Assembly (NCBI GenBank): GCA_964017065.1
Contig: OZ024783.1
Coordinates: forward strand, 2,395,772-2,459,771
DNA length: 64,000 nucleotides
Direction of reading: 5' to 3'
Source: Haliclona indistincta
Taxonomy: Eukaryota; Porifera; Demospongiae; Haplosclerida; Chalinidae
A model generated the notes under the pieces. The model ran no database searches. It was not told the origin of the DNA and saw only the letters and a program-made list of their open reading frames with translations. The position numbers and the translations under genes were made by a program. Positions 1 through 10,447 of the stretch are shown here, one piece after another (position 1 is the first letter of the stretch; each line of letters begins with the position of its first letter).

Positions 1-1610
1 CGTCTGAGAGGAACATGTCAGGAGACTCTGTACAACACTGGACGGCTGTTCCATCAGCTAGGTAAGTGGTGCACCTAGACTAGAGAGGAGGGGGTGTGTC
101 CCTCTAGAGCGGAGGGAGTGTGTCTTTCTAGAGAGGAGGGGGTGTGTCCCTCTAGAGAGGAGGGGTGTGTCTCTCTAGAGAGGAGGGTGTGTGTCTCTCT
201 AGAGAGGAGGGGTGTGTCCCTCTAAGAGAGGTGGGGAGGGTGTGAAATTGTCTCTTTGACTTACAGGTTTGGTTCATGTCGCTGCTCATTACTATAAGAA
301 GGTGCTGATCACTGAGATTGAGAGATCACCACTTGATAGAAAAGTACGAAAAATATGTCACACACACAACACACACACTCACGCACAAAACAACGCTTGC
401 ATAGTCAAACTAGTAGTAAAACCAAGGCTATATGTGTATAACTATCAGTACTTGTGCACTAAGCAGTGTCTAGCTGCCCCTCAGAGGTTCATTGGTAGAG
501 CCAGGACACCTGTGCACTAAGCAGTATCTAGCTGCCTCACAGAGGGTCACTGGTAGAGCCAGGACACCTGTGCACTGAGCAGTGTCTAACTGCCTCACAG
601 AGGGTCACTGGTAAAGCCAGGACACCTGTGCACTAAGCAGTGTCTAGCTGCCTCACAGAGGATCACTGGTAAAGCCAGGACACCTGTGCACTAAGCAGTG
701 TCTAGCTGCCTCACAGAGGGTCACTGGTAGAGCCAGGACACCTGTGCACTAAGCAGTGTCTAGCTGCCTCACAGAGGGTCACTGGTAGAGCCAGGACACC
801 TGTGCACTAAGCAGTGTCTAGCTGCCTCACAGAGGGTCACTGGTAGAGCCAGGACACCTGTGCACTAAGCAGTGTCTAGCTGCCTCACAGAGGGTCACTG
901 GTAGAGCCAGGACACCTGTGCACTAAGCAGTGTCTAGCTGTCTCACAGAGGGTCACTGGTAGAGCCAGGACACCTGTGCACTAAGCAGTGTCTAGCTACC
1001 TCACAGAGGGTCACTGGTAGAGCCAGGACATCTGTGCACTAAGCAGTGTCTAGCTGCCTCACAGAGGGTCACTGGTAAAGCCAGGATACCTGTGCACTAA
1101 GCAGTGTCTAGCTGCCTCACAGAGGGTCACTGGTAGAGCCAGGACACCTGTGCACTAAGCAGTGTCTAGCTGCCTCACAGAGGGTCACTGGTAGAGCCAG
1201 GACACCTGTGCACTAAGCAGTGTCTAGCTGCCTCACACAGAGGGTCACCGGTAGAGCTAGGACACCTGTGCACTAAGCAGTGTCTAGCTGCCCCAAAGAG
1301 GGTCACTGGTAGAGCCAGGACACCTGTGCACTAAGCAGTAGCTCAGGCTAGTAGCTCACAGGAGTACTGACTGTGCCTCCCACTGCAGGTGTGGGCAGTC
1401 CCACCTGAACCTCTAGTGGTCAGTGAGACACAGCCAGTGCAGTGCATTATTGACAATATGAACTTATGTTAGAAATGATGTTTTCTTTCTCAGATCCAAG
1501 CAATGGCTGATTTAAGACGTGAAGCCGCGTTCAATCTCTCTCTCATCTACCACTCCAGTGGTAACACTCCACTGGCTCAGCACTACCTGCAAAGATACTG
1601 CACTGTGTAA
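1..1610 (+). CDS. GTF3C3: GTF3C3-like TFIIIC subunit, C-terminal end (partial, 3 exons)
   Basis: Exons 1-61, 267-343 and 1494-1610 join in frame (255 nt, 84 codons plus TAA). The introns start GTAAGT and GTACGA and end in AG. The product contains LYNTGRLFHQLG, then HYYKKVL, and ends with AAFNLSLIYHSSGNTPLAQ and RYCTV. This matches the last TPR-like helices and the conserved NLSLIYQSSGNT tail of TFIIIC102/GTF3C3, a subunit of the RNA polymerase III factor that binds B-box promoters. The gene runs in from the left edge, so the N-terminus is absent. The second intron (1150 bp) is almost filled by a 58-bp minisatellite. The gene converges on the next one, with stop codons about 150 bp apart. The family call rests on recognised motifs; the phase match of three exons is direct evidence. 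Confidence 0.8.
79..240. repeat. G-rich minisatellite in the first intron
   Basis: About six imperfect copies of a 24-29 bp unit of the form CTCTAGAGAGGAGGGGTGTG fill the intron between the first two GTF3C3-like exons. It is strongly G-rich on the plus strand. Confidence 0.85.
452..1345. repeat. 58-bp minisatellite, about 15 copies, in the second intron
   Basis: Near-identical 58-bp units contain TGTGCACTAAGCAGTGTCTA and TCACTGGTAGAGCCAGGACA. Starts are spaced 58 bp from about 454; one late unit is 60 bp. Copies differ by single substitutions, and the last is truncated. The array makes up most of the 1150-bp intron, and its edges do not touch the splice sites. Confidence 0.95.
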
Positions 1611-1757
1611 CCAGGCTCGAGCACTTCACATGCACAATGTGTCAAAATTTTCAAAACATCTCATTTATAATTATAATTTTATTATTTGAAGAGTACAATC
1701 ATGATTAAAAATGATGACAGAATTGTCATAATATTTTGAGGTTAGCTTGGTTTCAAA

Positions 1758-3032
1758 TTACGTCTTCACTTGATTCTTTTTCTTGAATTTTTCCACAAGG
1801 TTCTTCACTCCGATACGTATGTCGGGAGCAGACTCGATGTCCAGTGCTTCCTTCACTAGCGACTCGTTCTCCTCTTTCTCTTCCATCTCAATCATCGAGA
1901 CGATTGCAGGAACTAACTCCACACCCATCGGCGCCCATCTGGTTACCCTAGCAACCAGCACATTCAGCCTCGCTAGTAGATACAGTAGACGCACAGACAT
2001 GTCTCGCGGAGGAGGCTGGTCCCATTCTGGCAGTGTAAAGAAGTCACGAGCAGTTGTTGGATAGCCAGGAACGGCAAAAAGCTTGCCAACCACTTTTTTA
2101 TTGCGTTGTACTAGTTTAGTCTCAGCTGATAAGACCACACTGGCAGTATACTCGACTGGCTGGGTAGTGATCCTGATCTGTGGTAGAGGGAACTGAGTCA
2201 TCTGTCCCTTCAAGAACATTGTGTAGTAGCTGTTGATGCCGTAGATTTGACCAAAAGCAAGCACACATGTAGCCAGACTATCGTTGCTAGCAGCAAGAAC
2301 AGCTTTGTTCAACAGTGTGAAGCAGTTCATCATTGCCTTCATCTGTGGCTCAGTTGGTAGCTCCTTTGGAGACACACCAGACACAAACACCAGTTGGCTC
2401 ACTCCACTAGCCTGGGCAGCTGATAACACATTGTCCATGCCCACTTTATTGATACGCCATGATGAGTCAACTGTTGAGAAGACATTGGGTACAGAAGCAG
2501 CTGCATGAATAATGGAGTCCACTCCTTGGAATGCCTTCACTAAGCCCTCATAGTCCATTAGGTCCACCTGGAACAGTGCAGTTGCCTTGGAGCGTAGCTC
2601 TTCACTCACGCTTCCTATTCTCCGCCCCAGCAAGTAGACGTGATAGTCCTCTCGCGACAAGAGTTCCTCGACCACGTGAGACCCAACGAACCCTGTCCCG
2701 CCAAGTACAGCAACTATCCTCTTCTTTTTGCCTTCTCCCTGGGCTCGCTCAGTGATCACCTCAGACGGCGGTTTAACTACACGGTACGGTATGGGGCGTT
2801 CCTGGCGCTCTCTGTTCCATCGTTTCGTCTTGCGCCAAGCCAACCCTGCCAGCAAGAAGACAAGAAGAAACACGAACAGGTAAGCAATCTGTTGACTGAT
2901 CGGCTCGTACACGTTCTTGAGATCAGAGCCGTTCCAGTCGATCAGCATATAGAATAGAGTGGATCGCATCGCCTCCGTGTCTCGTAGATCCACTGCTGGA
3001 CCAGCTTGAGCTGCTCCTTGCCCGTCCGCCAT
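1758..3032 (-). CDS. Membrane-anchored 3-beta-HSD/extended-SDR-like protein
   Basis: Intronless, 424 codons. A hydrophobic segment at about residues 51-65 is followed by a basic stretch (RKTKRWNRERQ), suggesting an ER-type membrane anchor with the enzyme domain in the cytosol. The Rossmann domain starts near residue 105 with VAVLGGTGFVGSHV (GxxGxxG at 111-117). It continues with VDLMD (about 156-160) and HAAASV (about 176-181), as in 3-beta-HSD and sterol-4-carboxylate dehydrogenase relatives. Where these families carry the catalytic YxxxK, this protein has TLLNK (T239, K243), so the general acid/base tyrosine seems missing and activity is uncertain. The start MADGQG is supported by a diverged second copy at 62.94-62.98 kb that keeps the same first codons. 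It sits head to head with NLR1. Substrate cannot be read from the sequence. Confidence 0.8.
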   Translation of the reverse strand: MADGQGAAQAGPAVDLRDTEAMRSTLFYMLIDWNGSDLKNVYEPISQQIAYLFVFLLVFLLAGLAWRKTKRWNRERQERPIPYRVVKPPSEVITERAQGEGKKKRIVAVLGGTGFVGSHVVEELLSREDYHVYLLGRRIGSVSEELRSKATALFQVDLMDYEGLVKAFQGVDSIIHAAASVPNVFSTVDSSWRINKVGMDNVLSAAQASGVSQLVFVSGVSPKELPTEPQMKAMMNCFTLLNKAVLAASNDSLATCVLAFGQIYGINSYYTMFLKGQMTQFPLPQIRITTQPVEYTASVVLSAETKLVQRNKKVVGKLFAVPGYPTTARDFFTLPEWDQPPPRDMSVRLLYLLARLNVLVARVTRWAPMGVELVPAIVSMIEMEEKEENESLVKEALDIESAPDIRIGVKNLVEKFKKKNQVKT

Positions 3033-3049
3033 TGTTATGTTCGTAATAA

Positions 3050-3057
3050 TGACGTCA
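3050..3057. promoter_or_regulatory. CRE palindrome TGACGTCA in the divergent spacer
   Basis: A perfect TGACGTCA lies 18 bp upstream of the 3-beta-HSD-like start, between that gene and NLR1. The same palindrome sits at the matching place in the duplicated pair (62993-63000), although the surrounding sequence has diverged. CREB/ATF-type factors bind this sequence in animals; use here is inferred. Confidence 0.5.
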
Positions 3058-3162
3058 TTGTGCTAAACAATTTGGGGTGTGGCTGGCTGTTGACAGAAAA
3101 ATATCTACCAGGGCGTACAACCATACCAGGGCTCGGTGCCAGAGCTGTCGGTCTAACGATAA

Positions 3163-3225
3163 ACACATCAGCTGGTGAGTAGAGAACGTGTGTATGGTGG
3201 AATAACATGTGACAGTGTCTTACAG
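3163..3225 (+). other. Remnant linker-exon end and intron upstream of NLR1
   Basis: The end of the linker exon (ACACATCAGCTG), its donor GTGAGT and the acceptor TCTTACAG at 3225 are kept exactly as in the other NLR copies. Everything further 5' (linker start, CARD exons) is replaced by the flank of the minus-strand neighbour. This marks a rearrangement breakpoint near 3155-3163. Confidence 0.75.
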
Positions 3226-3242
3226 CACAAACCAATATTAAT

Positions 3243-5582
3243 ATGTCCATCACGTCTTCATCTCATTCAAGCACAACAGGTATAATGACATACTCAGTCA
3301 CTAATGACCAGTGGATGATGTGTTTCCTCTCCTCAGCTATCACCAGAAAACAGTACAAACAGTTCCTAAAGAAATGTTACCGACAGCCACTCCCTGATGA
3401 TGATAAGCTACTCACTTCTGCCAGCAAGCACTATATTGAGCTAGCTGTTATCAGTAAAATAGATATCACCAGGAAGCAAGCAGATGAGTTTACTAGAAAA
3501 AGTCTCCACGGTTTAACTGAAGAGATCTTGCGTGAGAAAGCTCCGATAGCACTAGATCATATACTAAAGCCCAGAGAGGATGGTAGACCAGTACGTTGTG
3601 TCCTGGTGGAGGGTGCACCAGGTATCGGCAAGAGCACACTGGCATGGGAGGTGTGTCACAAGTGGGAGGAGTTAAAGAGTGTGAAGCAGTATGAATTAGT
3701 GGTACTTGTTCGCTTGAGGGAGAAGAAGGCTCAAGAGGCACGTTGCCTTGAGGACCTGCTGCCGTGTGATGCTACCACTAACATGAAGGAGCTCTTGGCT
3801 GCAATAGGAGAAGGAGAAGGCATGCTTTTCGTGTGCGATGGGCTTGATGAGCTTCCTCATGAGCAGCGACAGAAGGGCTCAGTCTACATAGATCTACTCA
3901 AGGGTAGGCTCCTGTCTGAGGCTACTGTTATTGTCACCAGTCGTCCTTCAGTAATGACAGAAAGCATTGAGCTCTTGAAACTCTGCCAGCATAACATAGA
4001 TAGGCACCTCGAGGTGATAGGCTTCACTAGAGAGGATATCAAGCAGTTTGCTGAGAGCGTGTTTAGTGGGGATATCCTGGCTGGGTTTTTGTCTTACATT
4101 ACCAGTAATCCTCCCATACATGGTATGATGTACATCCCTCTCAATACCGTCTTTGTAGCTCTGATATACCAGGACAGCTATGACACAGATACTCCCTTCC
4201 CTACAACCATGACACACGTCTTTGACGCTCTCACTCGTGGTCTCATTTGCAGGCACCTCGTGTCCTCACGTCAGGTTCCTAGTGAATATTGCATGCCTCC
4301 TTCCCTCCAGCGTACAGAGGACATTAACAATCTTCCTTCTGTAGTGGCTCAGCAGCTTCTTCAGCTAGCCAAGGTGGCCTATGAGAATCTATGTGGGAAA
4401 AGGTATGTCTTCACTGACCTTGGTGAGGACTTTGAGCATCTTGGGACAATGAAAAAGACTACAAGTGTGAATGTGTGTACAGGTCCTGGGTGCTCCTACT
4501 CCTTCCTCCATCCCACTCTTCAAGAATACTTGACTGCCCTCCATATTGCTATTGTGAATCCTAGTGGCTTTAAACTGGTAGAATGGCTATGGAAAGAAAG
4601 TGCAGTTGTGACGTTTCTGGCGGGAATTTGCAGTTATAATGATTATCATAGTCACCCTGTGTACCAGGAGTTGGTACAACAACTTGCTATTAAAATCGAT
4701 TTGAATTCGCAACAGTTGGTCCATTGTGCATACGAGTGTCCTAGCATTATGGATAGTGTGAAGGTGGACTATAGTGAACGTGATACAGTACAGGTTATGC
4801 CAATAGTTGGTTTTGACTGGTATGCCACAGGATACTGCATCAGCCACTTTGATGAAAGATGGCAGCTTGATATTCATGACTACAAAATGGGAATGGAAGG
4901 CATTGATCTTCTTGCAATGGGTCTCAACAAGCCTCCTATCGGTAGAGGGAAAGTTCAATTTCTGCTCATGGCATTAGGATCATTGACGTTTTCCCAAGTT
5001 ATGACACCGTTGAGAAAGTTTTGCGATCTTGATCACCTTAACGTATCCATTTATCATCTTGATCGTGACAGCGATGATGTGGTTATCTTACAGCAGCTGA
5101 TAGCACCTGGGAGTGGACTAAGGAGACTAGAGTATCATATCAGTGAACTATATACGAACACACTCGTTCCACTATTACAACCATCTTCACTGCAAGAACT
5201 GAGATTAACTATCAATAGTCACGACATTAATCTCGAGCTCCTTCCACAAGTGAGCACTAACCTCAGTAAGCTCACTCTCTCAAGTCGGCTTCTTGACCCG
5301 CTAGCTGCATTGATCGTGAATATCACTTCACTGACCTACCTGGAGATTACTTGTCCACTTGACAGTGAACTTCCTTCTCTCACTAGCATTATACAGTCTT
5401 TACACTCACTAGAAGTGCTACAGATTGGATCGATAGTATATGAAGACCCCTCTACTAACCTGCTCGAATTGATTGAAACTGCCGATAACAGCCGATTGAG
5501 AAAGTTGAGACTTCATCATTTTGATTATAGAAAGCTACCACCACACATCCACGAACAATATAAGCACCTGCTGGAATCATAG
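3243..5582 (+). CDS. NLR1: NACHT-LRR receptor lacking CARD/DEATH exons
   Basis: Open frame of 779 codons. The spliced frame of its paralogues would enter at 3226, so the first ATG at 3243 is the likely start if the gene is used. Walker A GAPGIGKS is at about 124-131, Walker B FVCDGLDELP follows about 65 residues later, and a sensor-type VTSRP lies beyond it. These define a NACHT ATPase that would oligomerise on activation. A conserved middle part carries WYATGYCISHFDERW. The last 200 residues are leucine-rich (LQELRL, LSKLTL, SLTYLEI, SLEVLQI), fitting degenerate LRRs. Unlike NLR2-NLR6 it has no N-terminal CARD exon, because the upstream sequence was lost. It may be a NACHT-LRR-only regulator or a recently damaged copy; the frame itself has no stop. 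Confidence 0.82.
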   Translation: MSITSSSHSSTTGIMTYSVTNDQWMMCFLSSAITRKQYKQFLKKCYRQPLPDDDKLLTSASKHYIELAVISKIDITRKQADEFTRKSLHGLTEEILREKAPIALDHILKPREDGRPVRCVLVEGAPGIGKSTLAWEVCHKWEELKSVKQYELVVLVRLREKKAQEARCLEDLLPCDATTNMKELLAAIGEGEGMLFVCDGLDELPHEQRQKGSVYIDLLKGRLLSEATVIVTSRPSVMTESIELLKLCQHNIDRHLEVIGFTREDIKQFAESVFSGDILAGFLSYITSNPPIHGMMYIPLNTVFVALIYQDSYDTDTPFPTTMTHVFDALTRGLICRHLVSSRQVPSEYCMPPSLQRTEDINNLPSVVAQQLLQLAKVAYENLCGKRYVFTDLGEDFEHLGTMKKTTSVNVCTGPGCSYSFLHPTLQEYLTALHIAIVNPSGFKLVEWLWKESAVVTFLAGICSYNDYHSHPVYQELVQQLAIKIDLNSQQLVHCAYECPSIMDSVKVDYSERDTVQVMPIVGFDWYATGYCISHFDERWQLDIHDYKMGMEGIDLLAMGLNKPPIGRGKVQFLLMALGSLTFSQVMTPLRKFCDLDHLNVSIYHLDRDSDDVVILQQLIAPGSGLRRLEYHISELYTNTLVPLLQPSSLQELRLTINSHDINLELLPQVSTNLSKLTLSSRLLDPLAALIVNITSLTYLEITCPLDSELPSLTSIIQSLHSLEVLQIGSIVYEDPSTNLLELIETADNSRLRKLRLHHFDYRKLPPHIHEQYKHLLES

Positions 5583-6004
5583 ACATACTATAAGCTAGCA
5601 ACTTAAGTTTTCAATACTTCCAAGTTTTTTGGTCACCTAAAACATCTATGCCTAGAATTAGTAGACATTTAATATTATAATTGATGTGTCAACAATAATA
5701 GTATTATACATGACCATGAGAACTTTACATGTTTGATGCTGTAGGAACTGATGAAGTAAAAATTTATCTTGAATAGCTAGTGAATAGTTGCAACATAGAA
5801 AATAATGCATAGCAATAAGTTTTCATTGGAGGCATGCATTTGTGATCTGCTGATGAGAGAAGGACATAGGAGACTGAAGTGGCAAGATCGAACTCCTGAT
5901 CTATATACTGTGTAATCATAATAGACCTGTGCTCTAGTCTTAAAGATAATTATTCATTGACTAAATTCCAACGCCCTAAATTTAGAGGTGTGGCTTGTTT
6001 TGTT
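5583..6004. other. NLR1-NLR2 intergenic spacer
   Basis: AT-rich, 422 bp. I see no repeat, ORF or recognisable RNA. The AFG1L-like 3' exons that follow NLR3, NLR4 and NLR5 are absent here. Confidence 0.6.
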
Positions 6005-8984
6005 ATGGCGTCTTGTAGTGAATCTAGTGATCAGGTAAGGCTTTGAACTAGTTTATGGCTGCAACGTAGTATATTAATATTATAGCGATGTTGATCCTGG
6101 TCTATCTTTCTGCTGTTCAGGAGACCGAGAGCGCTGAATACCGTGCGTTTCAAAGGCATTATGCTGACCTGTTCAAATCGATTGGTGAGCCTACTTCACT
6201 GGCAGCAGAACTGTACTCTGCTGGTCTACTGTCACGAGAGACGAGGAAGAGAATCTACAGTAGAACACTGGTTGACTCAGATAAAGTGTGTGAGCTCCTA
6301 GATGCGACAGAAACAACAATCCGACTAGACCCCAGCAACTACCACAAGTTTGTAGAAGCACTAGAGAAGGACAGTTCAATGCAGCACCTCTGTGGCAAGC
6401 TGAGGTCCACATGTGGTGAGTGTGATAATGTGTGTCTGAGTACATCCACTGACCAGTGCATGGTGTTCTGATGTAGCTCAACTCAAGTCACTGCACACTC
6501 CTCAACTGGTGTCGTCCCTACCACCAAACACATCAGCTGGTGAGTAGAGAATGTGTGTATGGTGGAATAACATGTGACAGACAGTGTCTTACAGCACAAC
6601 AGACCAATGATAGTATGATACCATCCTCCATCACCTCTTCATCTCAATCAAGCACAACAGGTATAATGACATCCTCAGTCACTAATGACCAGTGGATGAT
6701 GTGTTTCCTCTCCTCAGCTATCACCAGGAAACAGTACAAACAGTTCCTAAAGAAATGTTACCGACAGCCACTCCCTGATGATGATAAGCTACTCACTACT
6801 GCCAGCAAGCACTACATTGAGCTAGCTGTCATCAGCAAGAAGGGTATCACCAGGAAGCAAGCAGATGAGTTTACTAGAAAAAGTCTACACGGTTTAACTG
6901 AAGAGATCTTGCGTGAGAAAGCTCCGATAGCACTAGATCATATACTAAAGCCCAGAGAGGATGGTAGACCAGTACGTTGTGTCCTGGTGGAGGGTGCACC
7001 AGGTATTGGCAAGAGCACACTGGCATGGGAGATGTGTCACAAGTGGGAGGAGTTAGAGAGTGTGAAGCAGTGCGAGTTAGTGGTACTAGTTTGCTTGAGG
7101 GAGAAGAAGGCTCAAGAGGCACGCTGCCTTGGGGATCTTCTACCGTGTGATGCTACCACTAACATGAAGGAGATCTTGGCAGCAATAGGAGAAGGAGAAG
7201 GCATGCTTATCGTGTGCGATGGGTTTGATGAGCTTCCTCGTGAGCAGCGACAGGAGGGCTCAGTCTACATGGATATACTCAAGGGTAGGCTCCTGGCAGA
7301 GGCTACTATTATTGTCACCAGTCGTCCTTCAGTAAGCGCTGAGCTCTGGAGTCTCTGCCAGCATAACATAGACAGGCACCTCGAGGTGATAGACTTCACT
7401 AGAGGGAATATCAAGCAGTATGCTGAGAGCGTGTTTAGTGGGGATATCCTGGCAGTTTTCTTGTCTTACATCACTAGTAATCCTCCCATACATGGTATGA
7501 TGTATATCCCTCTCAATGCCGTCATTGTAGCCCTGATATACCAGGACAGCTATGACACAGATATGCCCTTCCCTACAACCATGACACAGCTCTTTGACAC
7601 TCTCACTCGTAGTCTCATTCGCAGGCACCTGGTGTCCACATGTCAGGTTCCTTGTGAATATTGCATGCCTCCTTCCCTCCAGCGCATAGAGGACATTAGT
7701 AAGCTTCCTCCGCTAGTGGCTCAAAAGCTTCTTCAGCTAGCCAAGGTGGCTTATGAGAGTCTATGCAAGAAAATGTACGTCTTCACTGACCTTGGTGAGG
7801 ACTTTGAGCACCTTGGGACAATGAAAAAGACCAGTGTGAATGTGTGTACAGGTCCAGGGTGCTCCTACTCCTTCCTCCATCTCACTCTTCAAGAATACCT
7901 GACTGCCCTTCATATTGCTGTTGTGAATCCTAGTAACTTTGATTTAGAAGCATGGCTAGTGGAGCACGACAGCATTGTTGTGAGGTTTCTGGCTGGAATG
8001 TACAGACATGATGATTATCATAGTCACCCAGTGTACCAGGAGTTGGTACAACAGCTTTCTAGCAACCAGTATGGTGGTGTACAGTTGGTCCTTTGTGCAT
8101 ATGAGTGTCCTAGCATTATGGATAGTGTGAAGATGGACTATAGTGAATTTGATACAATAGATGTTGAACCAGTAGTTGGTTTTGACTGGTATGCCACAGG
8201 ATACTGCATCAGCCACTTTGATGAGAAATGGGGACTTTATATTCACGATAACTTGGAAATGGAAGGATTTGATCTTTTATTTAAAGGCCATGGATCTTCT
8301 CTGCTTAACAGAGGGAAAATTCAATATTTAAATTTGCATTTGTCAATAAAGTCGTATTTTTCTCGAGTCATAGGCCCAATTTTATATCAATTTTGTGAAC
8401 TTCGCAATCTTGTTGTATATATTCATCATCATGATCACGATAGTGATGGTGAGGTCATCATTCTGCAGCTGATAGCTCCAGGGAGTGCTCTGAGGAGACT
8501 AGAGTATAGTGGTGGATCACATATGAGCACACTCATTCCAATGTTATTCCGACCATCTTCACTGCAAGAATTAACATTATGTGTAGGTTTTGAAGAAATC
8601 ATTCTTCATGAGCTCCTTCCACATGAAAACACAAACCTCAAGAAACTCGCCATCTCATGCAATCTTCTTCACCCACTAGCTGCATTAATCGTGAATATCA
8701 CTTCGCTGACCTGCTTGGAGATTGGAGCTCTGCTAGACAGTGATCTACCTGTTCTCACTAACATTGTACAGTCACACCACACACTGGAAGTACTAGAGAT
8801 TGGATATATAATGAGAGACTACAATGCCTTGACCAAACCCTCGACTAACCTACTCCAACTGATTGTGGCTGCTGGCAATAGCAAATTAAGGACTTTGAAA
8901 CTTCGTAAATCGTATTGCGACGAGTTACCACCAGAGATTCGTGAAGATTACAAGCATCTGCTGTTATCACTAGAATACTGGTAA
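6005..8984 (+). CDS. NLR2: CARD-NACHT-LRR receptor (4 exons)
   Basis: Exons 6005-6034 (MASCSESSDQ), 6121-6415, 6477-6539 and 6595-8984 join in frame for 925 codons; introns are 86, 61 and 55 bp. Exon 2 encodes a CARD-like death fold (about residues 14-105: ELYSAGLLSRETRKRI, KVCELLDATE, NYHKFVEALEKDSS). Exon 3 is a 21-residue linker. Exon 4 holds the NACHT domain (Walker A GAPGIGKS at about 263-270, Walker B LIVCDGFDELP, sensor VTSRP), the helical middle region, and a leucine-rich C-terminus. By family knowledge it is a cytosolic innate sensor whose CARD recruits downstream CARD proteins. The first exon differs from the MASYTR start of NLR3-NLR6, so the promoter region is of different origin. 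Start confidence is moderate, but the phase agreement across four exons is strong. Confidence 0.85.
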
Positions 8985-9239
8985 CTTATTTAAATTTGTG
9001 TACGTACAAGTCCGCTTTCACTCATTTTAGTAGTAGTTTTTCAGTGACATACATAATTATGTGGAATAATAATAATTATTATAATAAGCAAGTTCTCCAT
9101 TAGTTAGAACACCATGGAGTATAGTATCGTGAGACACAGCATAATGAACAAAATGTTTCATGCCTAGGCCTAAGCCTCGTACCCAGGCGCTAGGAGACAA
9201 GAAATCTTCTCCTCAATAGGCCTGGGTACGAGGCTAGCC
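8985..9239. other. NLR2 3' flank with a short hairpin
   Basis: AT-rich flank. The 9174-9235 part forms a hairpin: GCCTCGTACCCAGGC faces GCCTGGGTACGAGGC across a short loop. It directly abuts the next foldback element. Confidence 0.55.
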
Positions 9240-9509
9240 TATACTTGGTTTCGCGATTGAGGCGTGATGGAATGTTCGCGGTGAATATAATGAAAAAAAC
9301 GCGCTATGAAGAGGTGACCGCCTACTGTTGGACAGGCTCCACGGATGAATTTCGCGAAAGTATGCGAAGCTGACAGTAGATCAATATATTCCCGCGAAAT
9401 TCATCCGTGGGCCCTGTCCAACAGTAGGCGGTCACCTCGTCATAGCGCGTTTTTCTCATTATACTCACCGCGAACATTCCATCACGCCTCTGTCGCGAAA
9501 CCAAGTATA
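9240..9509. mobile_element. Foldback/MITE with arms of about 120 bp
   Basis: The left end TATACTTGGTTTCGCG is mirrored by CGCGAAACCAAGTATA. The arms keep pairing through GGTGACCGCCTACTGTTGGA near the centre. The outermost TA could be a TA target duplication. No coding capacity for a transposase. Confidence 0.75.
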
Positions 9510-9653
9510 TGTTCACTTACCGTCAGAATGTCGACATTGCATGTTTCCTGTGCAACTCTTATAGCTACCCATGCAATGAACGCCCAAAATTCATCTACCG
9601 GAAATAAAATATGCACCAGGCGAATCTAGTTGATTGCGAAGATCTTGCATATC

Positions 9654-9775
9654 GATGTCAAAAGCGGAAGCATGACGTTGGCCAATCAAACGTACGTAAG
9701 CGTGACTAACTGAAGCTGTATACGCGACGAAAGGTGAATTTGATTGGGCAGCGTCACACTTCCGCTTTTGACATC
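9654..9775. repeat. Short inverted-repeat element
   Basis: GATGTCAAAAGCGGAAG at the left pairs with CTTCCGCTTTTGACATC at the right, and pairing continues with mismatches through TTGGCCAATCAAA. A related single arm recurs at about 10086-10160, so this is a small family. Confidence 0.65.
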
Positions 9776-10161
9776 AATATATAAGATTATACAATCAACT
9801 GTACAATAATCCCTGTCGAACTAGGGAAACCTTGTGCGATCTATTTAAAAAAAACGGTTTCGAAATTTTGAAATCCTCCACTTTGTACAACATTTTGTAT
9901 TGTCTGTGTCCAATTAGCTATTTCTGGCAATGACTCCAAAAACGCACACAAGATTACACTGCCGTCTTTCAGTCATCAACGCGCTGTCATTCGCCTCTGC
10001 CGGTGGCTTCTATGGAGGCTCTACTACCTTGAGTGCTTCGTACATGTATAGTAACCACAAGAACAGTATTCTCGGGCTACAATTTGATTGCGAAGATCTT
10101 GCATAACGGAAGCGAGCTTACGTGCGTTTGATTGGCCAACGTCATACTTCCGCTTTCACTG
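9776..10161. other. Spacer between inverted-repeat elements
   Basis: No gene seen. The second half (10086-10160) repeats one arm of the preceding inverted-repeat element. Confidence 0.5.
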
Positions 10162-10447
10162 CGGGAACGACGGAAACGGAAAGCGGGAACAGACAGGCGT
10201 GGTCTCGCACTAGAAACTAAACCAAACCCAAGACCCTAAAAACCTTCGCCTAACGTGTCCAGTATGGAAACCCTAACGGCGCCCGGTATTCGCCTAACGT
10301 GCCAGAATACTGGGCGCCGTTAGGGTTTCCATACTGGGTACTGTAGGCGAATACTGGGCGCCGTTAGGTGAAGGTTTTTAGGGTCTTGGGTTTGGTTTAG
10401 TGTCTAGTGCGAGACTAGACCACGCCTGTCCGTTTCCGTCGTTCCCG
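10162..10447. mobile_element. Foldback element, family with GGCGTGGTCTCGCACTAG arms
   Basis: The arm starting CGGGAACGACGGAAACGG pairs with CCGTTTCCGTCGTTCCCG. The interior contains several nested palindromes around GGGCGCCGTTAGGGTTTCC. The arm segment GCGTGGTCTCGCACT and the stretch AGGGTCTTGGGTTT are shared with the element at 17976-18291. A clear target duplication was not found. Confidence 0.7.

Noticed and set aside
344..520. Extension of the GTF3C3-like exon past 343
   Set aside because: Runs into low-complexity CA sequence and the minisatellite; the donor at 344 restores a conserved tail in exon 3.
452..1345. CRISPR-like array
   Set aside because: Head-to-tail repeats without unique spacers, in a eukaryotic intron; the same applies to 58028-58873.
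3493..3741. Antisense frames inside the NACHT exons (also near 6874, 31488, 43193 and 53051)
   Set aside because: Same position in every paralogue, opposite a strongly conserved NACHT coding frame; shadows.
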